Shown here piece by piece: positions 17,140 through 25,734 of a DNA stretch of 64,000 bases. The translations under genes were made by a program, and so were the position numbers. Below the pieces are notes generated by a model. It was not told the origin of the DNA. It saw only the letters and a list, made by a program, of their open reading frames with translations, and made no database searches. The stretch comes from Aurantimonas coralicida_A (GTDB lineage: Bacteria; Pseudomonadota; Alphaproteobacteria; Rhizobiales; Rhizobiaceae). The first letter of the stretch is position 1; the number at the start of each line of letters is the position of its first letter. The stretch is taken from NCBI RefSeq assembly GCF_036016755.1, contig NZ_JAYXIH010000011.1, positions 42,118 to 106,117 of the forward strand, read 5' to 3'.

Positions 17140-17523
17140 ATGATTTCGAAAATACTTTCATTGCTCATTCTGGTTCCCCTGGCCATCGTGCTGGTCGTCT
17201 TCAGCGTGGCCAACCGCGAGGCGATCCCGGTTTCGCTCGATCCGATCGGCTCGATGCCGCAGCTCGCCTTCGAGGCGCCGCTGTTCATTCTTTTGATGGG
17301 GTCGGTGATCATCGGCGTCGTGCTGGGCGGGATCGGCACCTGGCTGACTCAGGCGCATTACCGGCGCAAGTCCTGGAAGCGCAAATACGAGGTGGAAAAG
17401 CTGCGGCGTGAAACCGAGGAGAACAAGGCGAAACTTCGCCAGCTCCAGGAAGAACGTGACCGCGCCTCCTACGGGCAGGCCGCCTCCAATTCGACGGCAC
17501 TGGCGACCTCACGGGCGGCGTAA
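17140..17523 (+). CDS. LapA-domain (DUF1049) inner-membrane protein
   Basis: 127 residues: two TM helices (about 4-22 and 42-64, FILLMGSVIIGVVLGGIGTWL) and a cytoplasmic coiled-coil tail rich in Lys, Glu and Gln (WKRKYEVEKLRRETEENKAKLRQLQEE). LapA-domain proteins with LapB act in LPS-assembly control in enterics; the gene after ihfB in Hyphomicrobiales belongs to this family. The ATG at 17140 begins at the first TM helix; the upstream frame is Arg-rich non-coding. Confidence 0.85.
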   Translation: MISKILSLLILVPLAIVLVVFSVANREAIPVSLDPIGSMPQLAFEAPLFILLMGSVIIGVVLGGIGTWLTQAHYRRKSWKRKYEVEKLRRETEENKAKLRQLQEERDRASYGQAASNSTALATSRAA

Positions 17524-17663
17524 TAGGAGCGGCGTCATACCAAACCTGCGGGTATGGGTGACCGAGCCGGCCCTACGTCGCACTCTCGTCAAAAGGCCCG
17601 CCATGCAGCGGGCCTTTGCGTTCCAGATAGTCCGCGATCCTTCGCCGAGGCGCTTGCCGCGCC

Positions 17664-18140
17664 TCAGACGGATTCGGTCGTGCCTTCGGCCGTGGCCGTG
17701 CCGCCTGAGACCGTCTCGGCAAAACAATCGAAGAACTGTCCAGCGAGCTTCTTGGCGGTCGAATCGATCAACCGCCCGCCCAGCTGGGCAATCTTGCCGC
17801 CGACCTGGGCCTTGACATCATAGGTGAGGATGGTGTCCGCGCCGTCCTCGGCCAAGTGTACGTCGGCGCCACCTTTGGCGAAGCCGGCGATACCGCCCTT
17901 GCCCTCGCCGACGATGGAATAGCTCTCCGGCGCGTTGATATTCTCCAGACGGACCTCGCCCGAGAATTTTGCCTTGACCGGGCCGACCTTGGTGACGACC
18001 GTCGCGGCCATCTCGTTCTCGCCCGTCATTTCCAGGCTCTGGCAGCCGGGGATGCAGGCGCGAAGAACGTCCGGGTCGTTGAGCGCGGCCCAGACCTTTT
18101 CACGTGGCGCCGACAGTCGATATTCGCCCTTCAGATCCAT
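17664..18140 (-). CDS. CoxG-like SRPBCC family protein
   Basis: 158 residues of the CO dehydrogenase subunit G (CoxG) family: MDLKGEYRLSAPREKVWAALNDP at the N-terminus and a predicted hydrophobic-ligand cavity fold. CoxG anchors CO dehydrogenase to the membrane in carboxidotrophs, but no cox genes are present here and many stand-alone homologues have unknown roles. GGGAGG lies 8 bases before the ATG at 18140. The upstream frame to 18434 is Pro/Arg-rich shadow. Confidence 0.85.
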   Translation of the reverse strand: MDLKGEYRLSAPREKVWAALNDPDVLRACIPGCQSLEMTGENEMAATVVTKVGPVKAKFSGEVRLENINAPESYSIVGEGKGGIAGFAKGGADVHLAEDGADTILTYDVKAQVGGKIAQLGGRLIDSTAKKLAGQFFDCFAETVSGGTATAEGTTESV

Positions 18141-18283
18141 GTTGATCCTCCCTGTTTGGCGGGCGCGAGTTCTGGCGCCCGCAATATGTTGCTCGCGACT
18201 TGCTGCACGTTTTTGGTCGCTTTGCCAAGCCGCCAAGGAACCGCTAAGGAGCGCTCTGAACCACAGTAGCAGGGAGTTTCGCC

Positions 18284-19387
18284 TTGGCGCGAACGCGGCG
18301 GCCGAACCACAAGACGGCCACGAAACCGGCTCGGACGGCGTCCCGCAAGCATGAGGCGGACCGGCCGGAGCGCGCGCGCCCGGGCGGCGACGAACAGCGC
18401 GGGGGCGGCCGACCCGGCCGACCGGTGGAGCCATCGACGCGGCTGACGCTATCTGAGCGAGCGGGCGCGCGTCCGAGCGAAGAGGGGCCGCTGATCCTCA
18501 CCGTGGAGCCGACGGAAGATTACGCGCTGATCGATTCGGGCGGCGGCGAGAAGCTGGAGCGCTATGGCCCGCTGCTGGTTCGCCGGCCGGAAAACCAAGC
18601 GATCTGGCGGCCGCGGCTGCAGCCGGATGACTGGCAGAGGGCCGACTCTGTCTTTACCGGCGACACCGACGAGGAGGGCACCGGCCGCTGGCGCTTTCCC
18701 CATGCGCCGCTCGGCGAGACCTGGCCGCTCGTTCATGACGGGTTGTCCTATCAGGGCCGGTTCACCTCCTTCCGTCATGTCGGCGTGTTTCCCGAGCAGG
18801 CGGCGCACTGGGCCTATGCCGAGGCCGCGATCCGCGCCGCCAGCCAACGGGGAAACAACCCGGTGCGCGTGCTCAATCTCTTCGGCTACACCGGCATCGC
18901 CTCGCTCATCGCCGCCCGCGCCGGGGCCGAGGTCACTCATGTCGACGCCTCCAAGAAGGCGGTTGGCTGGGCGCGGGAGAACCAGGAGATGGCAGGGCTC
19001 GGCGCGCGTCCGATCCGCTGGATCTGCGAGGACGCGATCCGCTATGTGGAGCGCGAGGTCAAACGCGGCAGCCGCTATGACGCGATCCTGCTCGACCCGC
19101 CGAAATTCGGCCGGGGCCCGAAAGGCGAAGTCTGGCAGCTCTTCGACGATCTGCCCTATCTTCTGGGTCTCGTCCGTGAACTTCTGTCGGATCGTCCGCT
19201 GTTCGTGATCCTCACCGCCTATTCGATCCGCGCTTCGTTCTACGCCCTGTCGGCGCTCATGGGCGAGAGCTTTCGCGGGCTCGGCGGCAACCTGCAATCG
19301 GGCGAACTCGTTATCCGCGAGGCCGGCGACGAGCCGCGCCTCCTGTCGACGTCCCTCTTCTCGCGCTGGAGCGCCGACCATGTCTGA
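18284..19387 (+). CDS. SAM-dependent rRNA cytosine-C5 methyltransferase, RlmI-like
   Basis: 367 residues. After an Arg-rich disordered N-terminus of about 65 residues comes a class I methyltransferase domain with SAM motif I VLNLFGYTGIASL and the catalytic-loop LLDPPKFGRGPKGEVW. The family modifies 23S rRNA; the exact target is not shown by sequence. The start is TTG at 18284 with AGGGAG 7 bases upstream. It overlaps the next RNA methyltransferase by 8 bases, so the two form an operon. Confidence 0.85.
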   Translation: MARTRRPNHKTATKPARTASRKHEADRPERARPGGDEQRGGGRPGRPVEPSTRLTLSERAGARPSEEGPLILTVEPTEDYALIDSGGGEKLERYGPLLVRRPENQAIWRPRLQPDDWQRADSVFTGDTDEEGTGRWRFPHAPLGETWPLVHDGLSYQGRFTSFRHVGVFPEQAAHWAYAEAAIRAASQRGNNPVRVLNLFGYTGIASLIAARAGAEVTHVDASKKAVGWARENQEMAGLGARPIRWICEDAIRYVEREVKRGSRYDAILLDPPKFGRGPKGEVWQLFDDLPYLLGLVRELLSDRPLFVILTAYSIRASFYALSALMGESFRGLGGNLQSGELVIREAGDEPRLLSTSLFSRWSADHV

Positions 19388-20258
19388 TCGTCCACCACCG
19401 GCCTCGGGCGCCGAACCCCGGCCCCACTTCGCGCCGACGCGCGCCCCCGGCCGGGTCAAGGAGGTGTCGAGCATCTCCAATCCGATCATCAAGGATATTC
19501 GCGCGCTGGCGCAGAAGCGGCATCGCGACGAGACCGGTTTGTTCCTCGCCGAAGGCCTGAAGCTGGTGATCGACGCGCTCGACGCGGGCTGGGAAATCCA
19601 GACCCTGATCGTCGCCAAGGCCGAGATCGGCCAGGAACTGCTGGCGAAAACGGCGGCGCGGACCGTGTCGCTCGGCGCCGACCTCGTAGAGGCAAGCGCC
19701 AAGGTGCTGGAAGCCATCACCCGCCGCGACAACCCCCAGAACGCCGTTGGCGTCTTCCGCCGCCGGCTGACGCCGCTCGCCAAGCTCGATGTGACCGGCA
19801 CCAACGTCGTGGTGGCGCTGGACCGGGTCCGCGATCCGGGCAATCTCGGCACCGTGCTGCGCACCGCGGACGCGGCCGGCGCCTCCGGCGTCGTGTTGAT
19901 CGGCGAGACCGTCGACCCGTTCTCGCTGGAAACCGTCCGCGCGACGATGGGCTCGATCTTCTCGGTTCCGCTGGCCCGGGCGAGCGAGGCGGAATTCCTC
20001 GAATGGCGCAAGCGGTTCAAGGGTCTGGTCACGGGGGCCCACATGGCGGGAGCGATCGACTACCGCAAACCCGATTACGGCGCCGGGGCGACAGTGCTGT
20101 TGATGGGCAACGAGCAGGCCGGTCTGACCGACCGGCTCACCGATGCTTGCGACGTCCTGGTGCGGATTCCGCAGGCGGGGCGCGCCGACAGTTTGAATCT
20201 CGCCGTCGCCACCGGCGTGATGCTGTTCGAAGTGCGCCGGGGAGCGCTCAGCCTGTGA
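19380..20258 (+). CDS. TrmH/SpoU family RNA 2'-O-methyltransferase
   Basis: 292 residues of the SPOUT class: motif 1 ALDRVRDPGNLGTVLRTADA, motif 2 LLMGNEQAGL, motif 3 IPQAGRADSLNLAVATGVMLFE, forming the trefoil knot that binds SAM. An N-terminal RNA-binding (SpoU_sub_bind-like) region covers about 25-110. The target (23S rRNA or tRNA) cannot be told from sequence. It overlaps both the preceding methyltransferase gene and lspA. Confidence 0.9.
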   Translation: MSDRPPPASGAEPRPHFAPTRAPGRVKEVSSISNPIIKDIRALAQKRHRDETGLFLAEGLKLVIDALDAGWEIQTLIVAKAEIGQELLAKTAARTVSLGADLVEASAKVLEAITRRDNPQNAVGVFRRRLTPLAKLDVTGTNVVVALDRVRDPGNLGTVLRTADAAGASGVVLIGETVDPFSLETVRATMGSIFSVPLARASEAEFLEWRKRFKGLVTGAHMAGAIDYRKPDYGAGATVLLMGNEQAGLTDRLTDACDVLVRIPQAGRADSLNLAVATGVMLFEVRRGALSL

Positions 20259-20758
20259 TGCGCGCGTTCATCGGTTTCAACCTCATTCTCGTCGCAGTCG
20301 CGGTCATCGCCGACCAGGCGATCAAGGCGCTCGTCGTCGCCACGATGGATCTGGGCGAAGCGATCGAGGTCTTGCCCTTCCTCGCGCTTTATCACGCCCG
20401 CAACACCGGCATCGCCTTTTCGATGTTCGCGGGGTTCGGCGATGTCGGGCTGTCGCTTCTGTCCGGGCTCGTTCTGGCGGTGGTCCTTTATCTCTGGGTG
20501 AAGACGCCACCCGAGCGACGTCTCCTCCATCTCGGTCTGGCGATCATCGTCGGTGGCGCGATCGGCAACCTCATCGATCGGGTCCGGCTCGGCTATGTCG
20601 TCGATTACATTTATTTCCATACGCCGGTCTGGGATTTCGCCGTTTTCAACCTGGCCGACGCCTTCATCACCGTGGGCGCGGTCGTGATCCTCGTCGAGGA
20701 GTTCATTCTGGCGCCGCGGCGCGGGACGGTCGCCAAGGTCGGTGAACCCCGCGATTGA
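20258..20758 (+). CDS. lspA: Lipoprotein signal peptidase II
   Basis: 166 residues, four TM helices. It cleaves prolipoprotein signal peptides before the lipid-modified Cys. The two catalytic Asp lie in GNLIDRVRLGYVVDYI and VFNLADAFITVG. The ATG at 20258 shares one base with the upstream TGA (TGATG), implying coupled translation with the RNA methyltransferase gene. Lnt, the next enzyme of lipoprotein maturation, is encoded at 43508. Confidence 0.96.
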   Translation: MRAFIGFNLILVAVAVIADQAIKALVVATMDLGEAIEVLPFLALYHARNTGIAFSMFAGFGDVGLSLLSGLVLAVVLYLWVKTPPERRLLHLGLAIIVGGAIGNLIDRVRLGYVVDYIYFHTPVWDFAVFNLADAFITVGAVVILVEEFILAPRRGTVAKVGEPRD

Positions 20759-20806
20759 CATCGCCGGTCCCCGCCCTCAGTCGAATATCAGAACGGGAGT
20801 GATGCA

Positions 20807-21799
20807 ATGAGCGAGACGTTTCGGGCGATCCTGGTATCGCGGGACGAGCAGAAGAAGCAGTCGGTGAATGTCGTGGAGATGGCGCCGGACGAACTGATGG
20901 ACGGCGACGTCGACGTCGCCGTCGAGGCGACGACGGTCAACTACAAGGACGGCCTCGCCATCACCGGCAAGGCGCCGGTCGTGCGCCGCTGGCCGTTGAT
21001 CCCGGGTATCGATCTGGCGGGAACCGTGATCCGCTCGACCCACGCCGACTGGAAGGAGGGCGACAAGGTCGTGCTCAATGGCTGGGGCGTCGGCGAGACC
21101 CATTACGGCGCCTATGCCGGCCGCGCCCGACTGAACGGCGACTGGCTGGTGCCGCTGCCCGAGCGGTTTTCGCCGAAGGATGCGATGGCGATCGGCACCG
21201 CCGGTTACACGGCGATGCTGTGCGTGCTGGCGCTGGAGAAGGCCGGAATGGGGCCGGATCGTGGGCCGGTGGTCGTCACCGGCGCTTCCGGCGGGGTCGG
21301 CTCGGTCGCGACGGCGATCCTGTCGAAGCTCGGCTGGCATGTCATCGCGTCCACTGGCCGGCCGGACGAAGCCGGCTGGCTGACCGATCTCGGCGCTGCC
21401 GAAATCATCGATCGCGCCGAACTCTCCGAGCCGGGCAAACCGATGGCCAAGGAGCGCTGGGCCGCAGGCGTCGACGCCGTCGGCAGTCACACCCTGGCGA
21501 ACGTCCTGGCGGCGACTTCCTATGGCGGCGCCGTCGCATGTTGCGGGCTTGCGCAGGGTATGGACCTTCCGGCCTCGGTCGCCCCGTTCATTCTGCGCGG
21601 CGTCTCGCTGCTCGGCGTCGATTCGGTGATGGCGCCGAAACCGCGGCGGCTGGAGGCGTGGCGCCGGCTGTCGCAAGATCTCGAACCGGAAAAGCTGCGG
21701 TCGATCGCGACGGAAATCACCTTCGATGGCATCCTCGACGCCGCCAAGGACATCGTCGAGGGCAAGATCCGCGGCCGCGTCGTCGTCGACATGACGTGA
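20807..21799 (+). CDS. acuI: Acryloyl-CoA reductase (AcuI)/YhdH-type oxidoreductase
   Basis: 330 residues of the medium-chain reductase superfamily without the zinc ligands: an N-terminal GroES-like domain (VNYKDGLAITGKAPVVRRWPLIPGIDLAGTV) and a Rossmann domain with VVVTGASGGVGSVA for NADPH. AcuI reduces acryloyl-CoA to propionyl-CoA, detoxifying acrylate. The signature and length match the AcuI/YhdH family; the substrate is inferred from it. Confidence 0.85.
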   Translation: MSETFRAILVSRDEQKKQSVNVVEMAPDELMDGDVDVAVEATTVNYKDGLAITGKAPVVRRWPLIPGIDLAGTVIRSTHADWKEGDKVVLNGWGVGETHYGAYAGRARLNGDWLVPLPERFSPKDAMAIGTAGYTAMLCVLALEKAGMGPDRGPVVVTGASGGVGSVATAILSKLGWHVIASTGRPDEAGWLTDLGAAEIIDRAELSEPGKPMAKERWAAGVDAVGSHTLANVLAATSYGGAVACCGLAQGMDLPASVAPFILRGVSLLGVDSVMAPKPRRLEAWRRLSQDLEPEKLRSIATEITFDGILDAAKDIVEGKIRGRVVVDMT

Positions 21800-21926
21800 A
21801 CCGACCCGCGTCCGGGACGTTGTTCGTCGCGGCCACTTGAGTGATAGTGGCGGCGGGACGGTCACAAATTCTTCGCTGTAGATCGCTATGGCACTGCAGC
21901 GCGGAGTTGGCCGGACGGAGGATGCG

Positions 21927-22853
21927 ATGATCGGACAGGGCACGAGGCAGGCGCCACTGATCGGCGCGGGATTGACGGCACCGGATCCTGGCGCCGCCGG
22001 TCTGGCTACGGTTCCCGCGAGGTTGCGCCACCTGACCCGGCGGTTCGATCCGATGTCGCCCGTTCTCGGGCGGATCGGGCAGCTCGAGGTCCGCCTGGCG
22101 CGCCGGCCGGCCGAGGTCAGGGCGTCGCAGAAGCTGCGCTATCACGTCTTCTACGAGGAAATGAGCGCCCAGCCGTCAAAGTTGCAGAAAATGACCCGCC
22201 GGGACCGGGACGGCTACGACCGCTATTGCGACCACCTTCTGGTTCTCGATCACAGCCGCGGCGGCGCGATCCCGAACCGCATCGTCGGCACCTACCGGCT
22301 GTTGCGCGGCGAGATGGCCATTCTGGCCGGCGGCTTCTACACCGCCCAGGAATTCGACATCGCGCCGATGCTCGCCAGGCATGAAGGCACGCGGTTCCTC
22401 GAACTCGGGCGCTCCTGCGTCCTCAAGGAATATCGCGGCAAGCGCACCGTCGAGCTGCTCTGGCAGGGGATATGGAGCTACGTGCTCGGCCACGACGTTG
22501 ACGTGTTGTTCGGCTGCGCCTCGCTGGCGGGCACCGATCCCGAGGCGCTGGCCGTGCCGCTCGCCTTTTTGAGACAGAACGCGCCAGCGCCGGCGGAATG
22601 GCGGGTGCGTGCCCATGCCAAGGTCGGAGTTTTCCCCCCCGACTCCGCTGACGCGGTCGATGCGCGCAGGGCGCTCGCGGCGCTGCCGCCGCTGCTCAAG
22701 GGTTATTTGCGGCTGGGCGGCTATATCGGCGAAGGCGCGGTCGTCGACCATCAGTTCGGCACGACCGACGTTCTCGTCGTGCTGCCACGGGCCAACATCA
22801 ACCCGCGCTATATTGGTCACTACGGCGCTGACGCCAGCCGCTTCGCCGCCTGA
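21927..22853 (+). CDS. olsB: L-ornithine N-alpha-acyltransferase OlsB
   Basis: 308 residues of the OlsB/GNAT-related acyltransferase family (RASQKLRYHVFYEEMSA, DRYCDHLLVLD, RIVGTYRLLRG, LELGRSCVLKEYRGKRTVELLW). OlsB transfers a 3-hydroxyacyl group from acyl-ACP to ornithine, the first step to ornithine lipids, phosphate-free membrane lipids made on phosphate limitation. The ATG at 21927 has GGAGG 5 bases upstream; the frame continues to 21888. OlsA, the second enzyme, is not adjacent; the acyltransferase at 38358 is the nearest relative. Confidence 0.88.
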   Translation: MIGQGTRQAPLIGAGLTAPDPGAAGLATVPARLRHLTRRFDPMSPVLGRIGQLEVRLARRPAEVRASQKLRYHVFYEEMSAQPSKLQKMTRRDRDGYDRYCDHLLVLDHSRGGAIPNRIVGTYRLLRGEMAILAGGFYTAQEFDIAPMLARHEGTRFLELGRSCVLKEYRGKRTVELLWQGIWSYVLGHDVDVLFGCASLAGTDPEALAVPLAFLRQNAPAPAEWRVRAHAKVGVFPPDSADAVDARRALAALPPLLKGYLRLGGYIGEGAVVDHQFGTTDVLVVLPRANINPRYIGHYGADASRFAA

Positions 22854-22872
22854 AGGGCGCGCGTGGCCTAAT

Positions 22873-23154
22873 CTACTGGCCGATCCGCACGATGCTGCGG
22901 GTCTTCAAATCGACCAGCACCGGTTCGCCATTGTAGTAGAAATAGGCGAGCGTGGAATTGCCGTCGACCTGTTGCAGCGCAATCGTATCCGGCACGGAAT
23001 CGCCGAGTTGCGGCGCCGTCGGCAATCGTGCGTTGTCGCTCGGATGTTCAGCGGCGTATTGCAGGACGATGACATTCTCGTCGCCGCCTTGACCGGCCGC
23101 CAGACTGGTCAGCGCGAGTGTCGACAGGGCGAGGATAAGGGCGGTTCTCAGCAT
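22873..23154 (-). CDS. Small secreted protein, DUF1236-like
   Basis: 93 residues: a signal peptide (MLRTALILALSTLALTSLAAG) and a short mature part ending YYNGEPVLVDLKTRSIVRIGQ, a pattern reminiscent of the DUF1236 family of periplasmic proteins. The match is by eye and weak. The ATG at 23154 is chosen because it places the signal peptide at the N-terminus; the frame extends upstream to 23331. It converges on olsB with a 19-base gap. Function unknown. Confidence 0.7.
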   Translation of the reverse strand: MLRTALILALSTLALTSLAAGQGGDENVIVLQYAAEHPSDNARLPTAPQLGDSVPDTIALQQVDGNSTLAYFYYNGEPVLVDLKTRSIVRIGQ

Positions 23155-23305
23155 GGGGAACTTTCTCGGGCGATCGTCCGCCTCGAGCGAAGGCGGCAGC
23201 TTGTCGATATTGGCACAGCACCGATGAACGGAAGCTGACGAACCTGACATGGTTCCTCGCGGTCGCGACGGCAATGTCGCGATCGCCATTACATCTGTTC
23301 GCGCG

Positions 23306-25588
23306 TTAATCGATGGCCTCATAGGCGGCAATGGCCGCCATATTGACGAGCTCGGAATCCTTGGCTCCCAGCGCGACGATCTGCACCGGCTTTTCCAGCC
23401 CGACCAGCAGCGGCCCGACGACCGTCGAGCCGCCCAGTTCCTGCAGCATCTTGGTGGCGATCGAGGCGGAATGAAAGGCCGGCATCACCAGGACGTTGGC
23501 AGGGCCTGAAAGCCGGCAGAACGGGTACTGCTCCATGATCTCGGCGTTGAGCGCCACGTCGGCGTTCATTTCGCCGTCATACTCGAAATCGACGTTCAGC
23601 CCATCGAGGATGCGGACCGCCTCCTGCACCTTCTGCGCCCGCTCGCCCGGCGGGTTGCCGAAAGTCGAGTAGGCCAGCATGGCGACGCGCGGCTCGTAGC
23701 CGAGCTTGCGGGCCATCGCCGCCGCCTCGATCGCGATGTCGGCGAGTTCCTGCGCGTTCGGCATGTCATGCACCGCGGTGTCGGCGACCAGAACTGTCCG
23801 GCCCCGACACAGCACGACCGAGACGCCGATCATCGTGTGGCCCGGCTTGACGTCGAGCACCCGGCCGACGTCCTGCAGAACCGTCTGGTAGTTGCGTGTA
23901 ACGCCCGACACCATGGCGTCGGCGTCGCCCATGGCGACCATGGCGCTGGCGAAGAGATTGCGGTCGTTGCGCATCATCCGGACGCAGTCGCGGTGAAGGT
24001 AGCCCTTTCGCTGGAGGCGGGAGTAGAGCAGCTGGGTATAGTCGTCGACCCGGTTGGAAAGCCGCGCATTGACCAGCTCGAGGCCGGGACGGTCGAGATC
24101 GATGCCGGCCTCGCGCGCGGTCTCGCGCATCTCCGCATCGCGCCCGAGCAGAATGGCGGTGCCCAGATTCTGGTTCACATAGGCGACGGCCGCCCGCATC
24201 ACCTGCGGCTCCTCACCCTCGGCGAAGACCACGCGCTTGGGATCGCGCCGCACGCCGTCGAAGATGCGCTGCAGCGTCGAGGCGATCGGGTCGCGCCGCG
24301 AGCGCAACTCTCTGTCATAGGCGTCGAAATCGGTGATCGCGCGGCGCGCGACGCCGGTGTCCATCGCCGCCTTGGCCACCGCCCGCGGGATCGCCGAGAT
24401 CAGGCGGGGATCGAACGGGACCGGGATGATGTAGTCCGGGCCGAATTGCGGGCGCTGGCCACGATAGGCCGCGACCACGTCGTCGGGCACGTCCTCGCGG
24501 GCGAGAGCGGCAAGCGCTTCGGCGGCGGCGACCTTCATCGCCTCGTTGATTGTCGTCGCGCGCACGTCCAGCGCGCCGCGGAAGATATAGGGAAAGCCGA
24601 GGACGTTGTTGACCTGGTTGGGATAGTCCGAACGCCCGGTCGCCATGATCGCGTCGGTGCGGATGTCCGCGACTTCCTCGGGCGTGATCTCCGGATCGGG
24701 GTTGGCCATCGCGAAGATGATCGGATTCTTCGCCATCGAAGCGATCATGTCGGGGGTGAACGCGCCCTTGGCCGACAGACCGAAAACGACATCGGCGCCG
24801 TCCATGGCGTCCGCCAGGGTCCGCCGGTCGGTGTCGACGGCGTGGGCGGACTTCCATTGGTTCATGCCGGCCTCGCGCCCGCGATAGATGACCCCCTTGG
24901 TATCGCAGACGATGACGTTCTCCGGCGAAAAGCCCATCGCCTTCATGAGGTCGATACAGGCGATCGAGGCGGCGCCGGCGCCGTTGACGACCAGTTTGGT
25001 CGAGGCGAGATCGCGGCCGGTAAGATGGAGTGCGTTGATCAGCCCCGCGATGGCGATGATCGCCGTGCCGTGCTGGTCGTCGTGGAACACCGGAATGTCC
25101 ATCGCCGCGCGCAGCCGCTCCTCGATGATGAAGCAGTCGGGCGCCTTGATGTCCTCCAGATTGATGCCGCCGAAGGACGGGCCGAGCAGGCGCACGCAAT
25201 TGACGAATTCGTCGACATTCTCGGTGTCGATCTCCAGGTCGATGGAATCGACGTCGGCGAAGCGCTTGAACAGCACGGCCTTGCCCTCCATCACCGGCTT
25301 GGAGGCCAGCGCGCCGAGATTGCCGAGGCCGAGAATCGCCGTGCCGTTGGAGATGACGGCCACCATGTTGCCGCGCGCGGTGTAGTCGAACGCCTTGTCC
25401 GGGTCTTCCGCGATGGCGCGCACCGGCACGGCGACGCCGGGCGAATAGGCGAGCGACAGGTCGCGCTGGGTCGCCATCGGTTTGGTCGCGTTGATCTCCA
25501 GCTTGCCCGGCCGCCCGGAGGAATGAAAATCCAGTGCCTCGGCGTCGGAGACGGACGGCTTGCGGTGACCTGTCGTGCGCTGATCCAT
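23306..25588 (-). CDS. maeB: NADP-dependent malic enzyme with phosphotransacetylase-like domain
   Basis: 760 residues. The malic enzyme part (about 1-430; SLAYSPGVAVPVRAI, VFHDDQHGTAIIAIAGLINAL, LVVNGAGAASIAC) oxidatively decarboxylates malate to pyruvate with NADPH formation. The C-terminal 330 residues are a Pta-like domain that in rhizobial and enteric MaeB is regulatory (acetyl-CoA inhibition), not catalytic. The ATG at 25588 has AGGGGG just upstream. It is divergent from mutS with 146 bases between starts. Confidence 0.95.
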   Translation of the reverse strand: MDQRTTGHRKPSVSDAEALDFHSSGRPGKLEINATKPMATQRDLSLAYSPGVAVPVRAIAEDPDKAFDYTARGNMVAVISNGTAILGLGNLGALASKPVMEGKAVLFKRFADVDSIDLEIDTENVDEFVNCVRLLGPSFGGINLEDIKAPDCFIIEERLRAAMDIPVFHDDQHGTAIIAIAGLINALHLTGRDLASTKLVVNGAGAASIACIDLMKAMGFSPENVIVCDTKGVIYRGREAGMNQWKSAHAVDTDRRTLADAMDGADVVFGLSAKGAFTPDMIASMAKNPIIFAMANPDPEITPEEVADIRTDAIMATGRSDYPNQVNNVLGFPYIFRGALDVRATTINEAMKVAAAEALAALAREDVPDDVVAAYRGQRPQFGPDYIIPVPFDPRLISAIPRAVAKAAMDTGVARRAITDFDAYDRELRSRRDPIASTLQRIFDGVRRDPKRVVFAEGEEPQVMRAAVAYVNQNLGTAILLGRDAEMRETAREAGIDLDRPGLELVNARLSNRVDDYTQLLYSRLQRKGYLHRDCVRMMRNDRNLFASAMVAMGDADAMVSGVTRNYQTVLQDVGRVLDVKPGHTMIGVSVVLCRGRTVLVADTAVHDMPNAQELADIAIEAAAMARKLGYEPRVAMLAYSTFGNPPGERAQKVQEAVRILDGLNVDFEYDGEMNADVALNAEIMEQYPFCRLSGPANVLVMPAFHSASIATKMLQELGGSTVVGPLLVGLEKPVQIVALGAKDSELVNMAAIAAYEAID

Positions 25589-25734
25589 GCTTCCCCCTGC
25601 AATTGTCTTCATCTCCCCTTCCATCGCGATAGCCACGCAGCTAAGCGGAGGGGAGCTTGTATGGTTGGCCGCGTTCGTCGGCGTTCCGCACGACCGGGCG
25701 GCCCCAGTTTGAACGAAAGAGACCGATCCGCGCA

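Noticed and set aside
17664..18140. CO dehydrogenase operon suggested by the CoxG-like gene
   Set aside because: No coxL, coxM or coxS or maturation genes are near; the gene stands alone between lapA-like and a methyltransferase gene.
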